Shown piece after piece: positions 36,071 through 42,733 of a stretch of DNA of 64,000 bases. The notes under the pieces are model-generated. The model saw nothing but the letters and a program-made list of their open reading frames with translations, was not told the origin of the DNA and searched no databases. Each line of letters starts with the position of its first letter. The first letter of the stretch is position 1. Position numbers and translations under genes: made by a program. Origin of the DNA: Poritiphilus flavus (lineage in GTDB: Bacteria > Bacteroidota > Bacteroidia > Flavobacteriales > Flavobacteriaceae); assembly GCF_009901585.1 (NCBI RefSeq), contig NZ_WXYO01000006.1:186001-250000 (forward strand), written 5' to 3'.

Positions 36071-36618
36071 TTCTTTTGTCTTGAAACAAAAGAACCAAAA
36101 GTTCAAGAAGGTTTTATAGGAAATTATTGCCTTTGGCGATAACGCTCAAATTGCCTGCGCTCCATGCTCTTTTCCGCCTGGTTAGCTTCTTCTATAAATC
36201 AGTATTCTAACCCGAACGGCGGAACGCACTTCCGCTTGCAGCACCGCTATTTCTTAAAAACCTTCATTTTAAAATCTTCAGTCCAATTGAGAGTCCTCCT
36301 TCTCCGAAGTATAAGCGAAGAAAGCTTCGTAATGGTACCCTACAGGATTTATGCCTGTAGGGCGAAGTTTCTGAACTGGTTTTGTTTGCCCGACCGACAG
36401 GAGGGTAATGCAAAAATACATATGGAGAAGGCATCCTTTTTCCATTGCTTTTACTGCATCCGACGAGCCTGATAAATATCAGGAGAGAGGAATGCATAGC
36501 AAAAAGCAATAAGAAAGCCGATCATCCGGGCTGATTGATTCTATTTATGGATTTACCACGAGATACAATCTCGCGGTAGCGGAGGGTTGGGCTGTATTTC
36601 AACCTCCATGAAAATCCA
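36071..36618. ncRNA. structured non-coding region (candidate RNA or dispersed repeat)
   Basis: The 1-kb gap from 35847 to 36848 has no credible gene. It holds many hairpins: TTCTTTTGT/ACAAAAGAA (36071-36094); CCCTACAGG/CCTGTAGGG (36338-36362); and a nested stem ATTGCTTTT…TGCAT…CCTGAT/ATCAGG…ATGCA…AAAAGCAAT (36444-36510). At 36548-36618 a three-way-junction-like fold is possible: TGGATTT/AAATCCA closes ACCACGAGAT/ATCTCGCGGT and GGAGGGTTG/CAACCTCC. Orientation is unclear. It could be a structured RNA, or a flavobacterial dispersed intergenic element. Downstream, 36630-36740, are loose repeats of GATGAACTTAA-like sequence. Confidence 0.35.
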
Positions 36619-36848
36619 CGCTTTATAAAAGTCTAACTTAAAGTCTTAGAAAGTTTAACCTAAACTCTTGATGAGATGAACTTAATCTTTTGAAGAGATG
36701 AACTTAAAGTTTATTCGAGTTTGGAGTTGAGAGTGATTATAATGCTTAGTCTTAAGTTTTTATAGAATATGCATGTCTATCCTACCTGTAGGTAAACACT
36801 GCGATTATTGAAGTTCAGAAATTATATTGCGATACTTTGGGCAAACAG

Positions 36849-37016
36849 TTATTGCGATTTAGTTTCATATCTATCAAGTAGATCTTTTAAATCTTTACTA
36901 ACTCCTTCCAGCAAAGCGGCATTATTAGGATTAATATACTGTCTATCCATCCTTATCCTATCCACTTTTGCTGGAATATCTTGAGGCGGATTTTCAAAAT
37001 AATCAGGAATTCTACT
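36849..37016 (-). pseudogene. out-of-frame C-terminal tail of the coiled-coil membrane protein
   Basis: After the TAG that ends the 37015-38187 frame, the neighbouring frame continues without interruption for 55 codons (SRIPDYFENPPQDIPAKVDR … KDLKDLLDRYETKSQ) to a TAA at 36849-36851. Its composition is protein-like and matches the preceding part. Removing one T from the ten-T run at 37017-37026 would join the two, giving a protein of about 445 residues. Confidence 0.6.
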
Positions 37017-38187
37017 AAAAAAAAAAGTCTCTTATTGTCACAAGTTTAATTCTAAGATTTTTGTGGTAATCTAAAATGAGCTCTTCGATTTCTTTGTTAA
37101 GTTCCTCCGATTCTTTGTCCATAATATTCCTCATTTCTCTATTTAATTTCCCCATGTCAGATGTGTCAGCCATGATTTTGTCTTTTAAAGGCCTATAACG
37201 ATTTGAAATTTTCTTTTTCTTTTTGCGATAGGCTTCGATTTTAGAATCAAGCGTTTGGATTTGTTCATTAGCCAAGGCAATTAATTCGGACTGAGTTAGT
37301 TTTTCTAACGCCGTGGTTTCTAGTTTTAATTGTTCTTCGGGTATTTCAAAGTGATCTTGGACTTCCTCTTTTGGTAAGTAATTATCCTGAAACCAACCAC
37401 CGTGTATATGCCAATATTCTTCGCCCTCCATTTTCGTTATTGTCTCTCTAGTAATGAAAGGTGATTTATGGCTCATTATGATTTTGTTCCTGCTCTGATC
37501 ATATAGCTTGGATTCATGTTCCCATTGAGAAATTCCAATATTTTCATAGAATAGCACAAAGGAATGCTGATAATATTTTGCATTATTAGTTTGAATTTCA
37601 ATATAAAAACGTCTCCATTTTTTTCCTTTTAGGTTTTTTATGGTCCCTAATTGTTGATAGATATTGGGTAGGATTTGCCTTGGATAAAAATTTTGGACAT
37701 GGTCGTTCTCATGTATAGCAGGTCCGCGAAGATTCTGATTAAATATTTCCTTAGATGTGTAGTAGAATTCGGATACGACTATGTTCGTAATATAGGTAGG
37801 GGCATCACCGTCTATCCTAGTGTAAATCGAAAGTTCGTTTGGTGAACTAAATTGGTCAAAATAGATTAAGAATGGCTGGTTACTACCTTTTGTGAAATTC
37901 TTTATCGTTTTTGATAAGGCCAAATTGGATTCTGTCAATTTTCGAGTCTTCTTAGAAATTCTATTAGTACTAGTCGCAATATCTTCGATGTCACAGGCAA
38001 TATTTTCAATTCTTCTATTTAGTTCTTCATTTATAAGCCCTACAGAATTAATTTTTTCATTCAGAGAAATTATTTTTTCAGTTTTACCGCGACTATCATT
38101 TCTAAACTTAATAGTCATGTAAATTCCTATTCCAGAGCCAAATGCAACCATACCCCAGCCTAAGATGCCCCATATCACGTCCCCCAT
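37015..38187 (-). CDS. unknown membrane-anchored coiled-coil protein, frame broken at a T10 run
   Basis: 390 residues of unknown function. An N-terminal membrane helix (residues 5-27, GILGWGMVAFGSGIGIYMTI) is followed by a coiled-coil stretch with LNEKINSVGLINEELNRRIE (about 35-100), a beta-rich middle domain (about 105-260), and a Lys/Glu-rich helical C-terminal part (LEKLTQSELIALANEQIQTL … KAYRKKKKK-like). It ends in TTT TTT TTT TAG within a run of ten T (37017-37026); the coding sense continues one frame over (36849-37016). The gene is distinctly more AT-rich than its neighbours, which suggests acquisition by transfer. I do not recognise the family. A sequencing error, phase variation or slippage could each explain the break. 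Confidence 0.6.
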   Translation of the reverse strand: MGDVIWGILGWGMVAFGSGIGIYMTIKFRNDSRGKTEKIISLNEKINSVGLINEELNRRIENIACDIEDIATSTNRISKKTRKLTESNLALSKTIKNFTKGSNQPFLIYFDQFSSPNELSIYTRIDGDAPTYITNIVVSEFYYTSKEIFNQNLRGPAIHENDHVQNFYPRQILPNIYQQLGTIKNLKGKKWRRFYIEIQTNNAKYYQHSFVLFYENIGISQWEHESKLYDQSRNKIIMSHKSPFITRETITKMEGEEYWHIHGGWFQDNYLPKEEVQDHFEIPEEQLKLETTALEKLTQSELIALANEQIQTLDSKIEAYRKKKKKISNRYRPLKDKIMADTSDMGKLNREMRNIMDKESEELNKEIEELILDYHKNLRIKLVTIRDFFF

Positions 38188-38418
38188 AATCTTAATATTT
38201 TGAACACGCTTTTTAATAAGAAATGATTTTTAGTTGTCATAGATAAAAACTCCCATTTTACATCCATGAAATTCAGCAAAGCCCTAGAATTTGAAGAGAT
38301 AAAGTGTCGAAAATGGAACCGATAAGATTAAAAACGGAATAGATACAGGGCCATTATAAAATTAAGATTTATCTTTCAATTCCCGTACGATTATCAAATA
38401 AAATTGTATCTTAGTTTC

Positions 38419-38433
38419 ATCACCGTCGGTGAT
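38419..38433. promoter_or_regulatory. 15-bp palindrome upstream of the small lipoprotein
   Basis: ATCACCG-T-CGGTGAT is a perfect inverted repeat with a single central base, about 75 nt before the lipoprotein start. It suits a dimeric-regulator operator better than an RNA hairpin. The 319-nt gap 38188-38506 otherwise holds only AT-rich sequence, a short ATG frame of 19 codons at 38266 without support, and an AGCAATTGCT palindrome near 38468. Confidence 0.35.
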
Positions 38434-38506
38434 ACACTTCCCCCATTTTTTTACGATCGCTTTTTAAGCAATTGCTGTTTAAGTTAAACCCTTAAAAGAT
38501 TAAGCT

Positions 38507-38845
38507 ATGCGTGGTTTTAAGTTGGCTCTGTGCTTTGGGATATTCCTTTTGATGAGCTCCTGCTATTCCATTCGTTTCCAGGTTGATAACGGCCAATGGG
38601 AACCTGCGGATACAGAACGGGAAGATGCCTATGCCGGTTATAATGTCCACACCCTGGATACCGTGGTGAGTCGGAAACTTACCACTGGAGATCACTATTT
38701 CAATATTTCGGACTGCCCTTCAGGGGCACTGCACACTGTGGAATACCGCAGCAGTTTTGGAGGCATTCTCTTGAATGCGATCACCTTTGGAAGGAAGAAA
38801 AAGGTGAAGATCAAATACGTCTGTATCAAAGAAAACAGTATGTAA
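38507..38845 (+). CDS. small lipoprotein, Bor-like
   Basis: 112 residues with a lipoprotein signal peptide ending in MSSC (Cys19), followed by a short beta-rich domain. The C-terminal half HTVEYRSSFGGILLNAITFG … KIKYVC resembles the pattern of phage-lambda Bor-type lipoproteins (a V-T…GLL-ITLG…VYC arrangement), but the similarity is only by eye. Two further Cys residues (DCPSGA and KYVC) could form a disulfide. It ends one base before the oxidase gene and is probably cotranscribed with it. Function unknown. Confidence 0.65.
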   Translation: MRGFKLALCFGIFLLMSSCYSIRFQVDNGQWEPADTEREDAYAGYNVHTLDTVVSRKLTTGDHYFNISDCPSGALHTVEYRSSFGGILLNAITFGRKKKVKIKYVCIKENSM

Positions 38846-38846
38846 T

Positions 38847-40439
38847 ATGGCAACAACAACGATACAGGATCGCACCCGCTGGGATACCCTGCACAAAAAT
38901 GGCCCATTTCCCCTAAAGTTCTTCCTGACCACGAAGCTGGAGAAGAACAGTTCCGGACTTAACGATTTTGAAAAATACAACGACGCGGCCGCGGAGATAC
39001 AGAAACTGATCAAGCAGGCCGCGGACTCACATCAGCGCTTTAGGGCCATTGGATCCAAATGGTCCATGTCCAATATTGCCCATGCGGAAGACCGCATGCA
39101 CTTCAATAGCTTTATGAACCTGAAGTTTCCCATCTTCGAAGGGGAAATGCACGAGGATTCCACTTACGAACACAGCAATCTGTTCTTGTTCCAGTGCGGG
39201 AATCAGATCAAGGAGATCTCCCGATTCCTGGAAAGGCGGGGAAAATCTCTGAAAACCTCAGGTGCCAGTAATGGCCAGACCATTGCGGGCTGTATTTCTA
39301 CCGGCGTGCACGGATCCACCATAGACGTGGGTTCTGTTCAGGATTACGTAGTTGGGCTCAACCTGATCGTGGGGCCCCGGCCTAAAGATGTAATCTACCT
39401 GGAACGTGCGTCCAAACCGGCCCTGCGCGATACTTATATCCAGAATTTCCAAGCCAGGATCATTCGGGACGATGACACCTTCAATGCTGCCTTGGTAGGT
39501 CTTGGTTCGATGGGCTTTATTCACGGGGTGGTCATTGAGGCTGAAAACCTTTATTTGCTGCATAGGTTTGTAAAGAAGATAGACAAGGCCAGGGCGCTTG
39601 AGCTTGCAGATACCCTGGACTTCAGTGGTTTTGACCCTCAAATTCCTGGAGCGGATTTCAATGGGGTCCGGCCGTTTCACTACAAGGTGTTCACGAACCC
39701 TTATAGCGATGAAGACAAATACCCGGTAGAATTCATTTACAAAATCAAATATTACGAGAATTATAAGGCGGATTTTGGAAATCCCATACCCTTTCAAAAA
39801 GAGTTTGTCTACCTCGATCTCATTTACCTGTTTATCAAGATCGCGGAAAAGCTTCCAAAATCCATTCCTAAGCTGATCAACTTGCTTAAATCCTCTATTT
39901 TACCCAAAGAAGAAAAAACAACGGTAGGCAAATTGTCAGAGATTTTCTGGGATGCCGGGTATCAGGGCAGGGCTTTCGCCTGTTCCTTTGGTGTAGATCA
40001 TACCCATTCTTCAAAAGCTTTGGAGTTATTGGCCAAGCTTACAAGAGATAATCCGGTTCCAGGGATCTTTGCTATGCGGTTTATCAAGAAATCCGAGGCT
40101 ACCCTGGCCTTTTCAAGGTTTCCATTTACCTGTATGGTTGAGATAGACGGAATTCAGTGGAGCGACAAGGAAAAGATCATAAGTCTGCAGGAATACTCCA
40201 AAAAGATGATCGAGGTTTTAAAAGACAACAATATTCCCTTTACCATTCATTGGGGGAAAAACGCGGCCTGGGATTTCCCTGGTTTGGTAGAGCATATGTT
40301 TGGAGAGGATGTGAAGAAGTGGAAGAAAGTTCGGGAAGAATTGCTGACAGTACCCATGCAGGAGGTGTTTTCCGCACCATTTCTGGATACAACAAAACTA
40401 TCTGAGCCTCTGCCAAATACGGAAGATCTGATTGTTTAG
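38847..40439 (+). CDS. FAD-linked sugar-lactone oxidase (D-arabinono-1,4-lactone oxidase family)
   Basis: Flavoenzyme of the VAO/ALO family that oxidises sugar lactones or polyols. The 530 residues have an N-terminal PCMH-type FAD-binding domain: RFRAIGSKWSMSNIA, SGASNGQTIAGCISTGVHGS (the HG preceding S is the flavin-contact segment), and GLGSMGFIHGVVIEAE. A C-terminal ALO domain ends in TIHWGKNAAWDFPG, the conserved substrate-binding His-Trp-Gly-Lys. There is no signal peptide. It is paired with the small lipoprotein upstream (1-nt gap) and convergent with a methyltransferase 3 nt downstream. The substrate is unknown. Confidence 0.84.
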   Translation: MATTTIQDRTRWDTLHKNGPFPLKFFLTTKLEKNSSGLNDFEKYNDAAAEIQKLIKQAADSHQRFRAIGSKWSMSNIAHAEDRMHFNSFMNLKFPIFEGEMHEDSTYEHSNLFLFQCGNQIKEISRFLERRGKSLKTSGASNGQTIAGCISTGVHGSTIDVGSVQDYVVGLNLIVGPRPKDVIYLERASKPALRDTYIQNFQARIIRDDDTFNAALVGLGSMGFIHGVVIEAENLYLLHRFVKKIDKARALELADTLDFSGFDPQIPGADFNGVRPFHYKVFTNPYSDEDKYPVEFIYKIKYYENYKADFGNPIPFQKEFVYLDLIYLFIKIAEKLPKSIPKLINLLKSSILPKEEKTTVGKLSEIFWDAGYQGRAFACSFGVDHTHSSKALELLAKLTRDNPVPGIFAMRFIKKSEATLAFSRFPFTCMVEIDGIQWSDKEKIISLQEYSKKMIEVLKDNNIPFTIHWGKNAAWDFPGLVEHMFGEDVKKWKKVREELLTVPMQEVFSAPFLDTTKLSEPLPNTEDLIV

Positions 40440-40442
40440 CAA

Positions 40443-41177
40443 CTATTTTTTGGCTTCCACTACCAGGGTTTGTACATCGTAGAATTCCCTGGGGTATTCC
40501 CCACGTCCGTTTCCTTCCAGTCCGGTAAGTTCAGTGAATTCGCTCTCACTAACCTCTTTGCGGACTATAGGGTTAAAGCCAAATTTTCCGATCAGGTCTT
40601 TCAAACTCCCGAAACTATGGATCACCTGATGCCCCCAGTCCCGGTAAAAATTATTGATCACAAAGATGTTAGAATGTTCGTTTTCGCCCAGTACCTCATG
40701 GATCTCCGGGCAGGCATCTTTCATGGAATATGAGATATACTCCTTTAATACAGGCGCTTCAGGACGGTTATATAATTCCTGTAGGAAGCCTATATGCGGA
40801 ATGGCCATACGCATGGTACCGCCTGGTCTTAGTACGCGATAACATTCGGCCAGCATATTGCAGGAATCCTTGAACTCAAGGTGCTCAAAAATATGTTCTG
40901 AATAAATAAACTCAAAAGTGTCATCCGCGAATGGAAAACGGATACTGGCATCGAGGTAAACCACTTCTTCCTTTTTGGTGTTAGGGGGGTATCTGTCTGT
41001 ATTTAACCAGCCAGGAAGTACGTTTCGTCCACTGCCTATATTGAGTTTTGGGCTTTGGGAGTTTTTGAGGTATTTGCGGATCAATCCACCTGATCTTGAC
41101 CTTTTTACCCTGGTCTTCAGGTATTGGTAATACTCAAAAGGAGCTGTTTTGAGGAACTTCAGCAGCAATTTTTTCAT
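40443..41177 (-). CDS. class I SAM-dependent methyltransferase
   Basis: 244 residues with a Rossmann methyltransferase core: motif I LNIGSGRNVLPGWLNTD, the acidic loop VVYLDASIRFPFADDTFEFI, IYSEHIFEHLEF, and post-motif ECYRVLRPGGTMRMAIPHIG. The basic N-terminus (LKTRVKRSRSGGLIRKYLKN) may bind membrane or a nucleic acid. Relatives occur in polysaccharide and lipid clusters, but no such cluster is present here, so the substrate is unknown. Confidence 0.83.
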   Translation of the reverse strand: MKKLLLKFLKTAPFEYYQYLKTRVKRSRSGGLIRKYLKNSQSPKLNIGSGRNVLPGWLNTDRYPPNTKKEEVVYLDASIRFPFADDTFEFIYSEHIFEHLEFKDSCNMLAECYRVLRPGGTMRMAIPHIGFLQELYNRPEAPVLKEYISYSMKDACPEIHEVLGENEHSNIFVINNFYRDWGHQVIHSFGSLKDLIGKFGFNPIVRKEVSESEFTELTGLEGNGRGEYPREFYDVQTLVVEAKK

Positions 41178-41260
41178 AGTTCAATGAATGAAGACTTCCG
41201 AATTTAAGGAATAAAAGCCCGGTGCAAAAGTATTCTCTTTGAAATGCCGCTTTTTGGCCG

Positions 41261-41971
41261 CTAATCGCCATTTTCAGTAATCACGTTTTCCAGAACCTGC
41301 CATACATTCTGTGCCAGTATCCTTTGGCCTTCCGCGGTAGGGTGGATGCCGTCTTCCTGGTTCAGCTCGGCTATTCCCCCCACATCCTTAAGCAGGAAAG
41401 GAATAAGGTGTAAATCGTTCTTTTCTGCCAAATCCGGAAAAATTGAACGGAATTCACTGGTATATTCAGGTCCCATATTGGGTGGTATCTGCATCCCGGC
41501 CAGAATGATCTCCGTTTCAGCATTTTCCTTGCGTACGGCCTCTATGATAGCCTGGAGATTACCTCTTGTTTCCGTCAGTGGAATACCTCTCAGCCCGTCG
41601 TTCGCGCCGAGTTCAAGTACAAATACATCCACCTGCTGAGTCAGCAGCCAGCTAAGACGGTTTTTTCCCGCCGCGGTGGTTTCTCCGCTAAGCCCGGCAT
41701 TGATCACTTTATAATTGAGTTGAAGGGAATCTATGATCTCCTGAATGACCGCCGGAAAAGCCTCGTCCGGTTCCAGTCCCATCCCGGCTGTCAGGCTATC
41801 GCCAAAGAATAAAATCACTCCGGAATCCGCATCTGTTTCGGAACTCTCTTCAGTGGCAGACTGTCCCTCTGTTCCGGATACTGTGCTCTCCGATTCCTTC
41901 TTTGTTGCATTCCCGCATGAAATAAGCAGGAAGAGCCCCAATAGATAACAAAACTTTAACATCACTCTCAT
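41261..41971 (-). CDS. TesA-like arylesterase (SGNH/GDSL hydrolase), lipoprotein
   Basis: Multifunctional esterase/lysophospholipase of the TesA type. The 236 residues have a lipoprotein signal (LLISC, Cys19), an acidic Ser/Thr/Glu-rich spacer, and the SGNH blocks: FFGDSLTAGMG (nucleophile Ser), NAGLSGET, LELGANDGLRG (Asn) and DGIHPTAEGQ (Asp and His). It is divergent from the ybbA-ybbP ABC pair with a 76-nt gap, the same tesA-ybbA-ybbP arrangement as in E. coli. E. coli TesA is periplasmic; here a lipid anchor is predicted instead. Confidence 0.88.
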   Translation of the reverse strand: MRVMLKFCYLLGLFLLISCGNATKKESESTVSGTEGQSATEESSETDADSGVILFFGDSLTAGMGLEPDEAFPAVIQEIIDSLQLNYKVINAGLSGETTAAGKNRLSWLLTQQVDVFVLELGANDGLRGIPLTETRGNLQAIIEAVRKENAETEIILAGMQIPPNMGPEYTSEFRSIFPDLAEKNDLHLIPFLLKDVGGIAELNQEDGIHPTAEGQRILAQNVWQVLENVITENGD

Positions 41972-42010
41972 AAGACAACGGGCTAAAATCCAAATACAAT
42001 TCTTTATTTT

Positions 42011-42046
42011 TCCTCCTTTTAAGAATCAATACTTTCAAAAGGAGGA
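42011..42046 (+). promoter_or_regulatory. inverted repeat covering the Shine-Dalgarno of the ABC ATPase gene
   Basis: TCCTCCTTTT (42011-42020) and AAAAGGAGGA (42037-42046) are perfect 10-bp arms around a 16-nt loop, ending one base before ATG 42048. The right arm contains a strong AGGAGG ribosome-binding sequence, rare in this window; the left arm is its exact antisense. If transcribed, it would hide the ribosome-binding site in a stem. Confidence 0.55.
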
Positions 42047-42047
42047 G

Positions 42048-42731
42048 ATGTCAAAGATATTAAACGTACAGCATCTGGAGAAGAGCTATCAAAGCGGATC
42101 CAACACCTTAAAGATTTTGAACGACATTTCCTTTACGATAGAAGAAGGAGATACCTTCGCCATTGTGGGCCCATCAGGTAGTGGAAAAACCACCTTACTG
42201 GGGCTTTGCGCGGGACTTGATACACCGGATTCGGGCATAGTGGAGTTATGCGGAACGGATCTCGGAACGCTTAATGAGGACCAAAGGGCGCTGCTGCGAA
42301 ACGAAAAAGTGGGGTTTATTTTTCAGGACTTTCAGCTGCTGCCAACGCTGACAGCCCTGGAAAACGTGGCGGTGCCTTTGGAACTCATGGGAGCATCGTC
42401 TGCGGATAAGGTGGCCTTGGAATTACTCGAAAAAGTTGGCCTTGCACAGCGTAAGGACCATTATCCCAGGCAGCTTTCCGGAGGAGAACAACAGCGGGTC
42501 GCCCTTGCAAGGGCTTTTGCGAATAAACCGGCCATACTTTTTGCTGATGAACCTACCGGGGATCTTGACATGGAGACCGGGGAAAAGGTGATAGAACTGC
42601 TCTTTGACCTGAACAAGGATGCAGGTACTACATTGGTCATGGTTACCCATGATCTGGATCTAGCGGCACGAAATCAGCGGGTACTGAATTTGAAGGGTGG
42701 ACAGATCAGCAGCATACAAACCGCGGTTTAG
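42048..42731 (+). CDS. ABC transporter ATP-binding protein (YbbA/LolD type)
   Basis: ATPase of the MacB/LolD family. The 227 residues have Walker A GPSGSGKTTLL, Q-loop IFQDFQLLPTLTALENV, signature LSGGEQQRVALARAFANKP, Walker B ILFADEPTGDLD and the H-loop TLVMVTHDLD. It is followed 2 nt later by a large FtsX-type permease, with which it forms a transporter. In E. coli the YbbA-YbbP pair next to tesA is of uncertain function, proposed in lipid or esterase-product export. Translation may be controlled by the hairpin at 42011-42046. Confidence 0.93.
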   Translation: MSKILNVQHLEKSYQSGSNTLKILNDISFTIEEGDTFAIVGPSGSGKTTLLGLCAGLDTPDSGIVELCGTDLGTLNEDQRALLRNEKVGFIFQDFQLLPTLTALENVAVPLELMGASSADKVALELLEKVGLAQRKDHYPRQLSGGEQQRVALARAFANKPAILFADEPTGDLDMETGEKVIELLFDLNKDAGTTLVMVTHDLDLAARNQRVLNLKGGQISSIQTAV

Positions 42732-42733
42732 GT

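Noticed and set aside
36164-36472. A 102-codon plus frame in the gap after the TIR gene
   Set aside because: Composition is not protein-like, it spans several hairpins, and no start or neighbour supports it. It is better explained as part of the structured region.
34245-38187. A known complete defence system (Thoeris, CBASS, Pycsar or retron)
   Set aside because: No ThsA-type protein, cyclase, reverse transcriptase or nuclease partner is encoded next to the TIR gene.
38266-38325. 19-codon frame MKFSKALEFEE… in the gap before the lipoprotein
   Set aside because: Very short, polar and without supporting context; kept only as a note.
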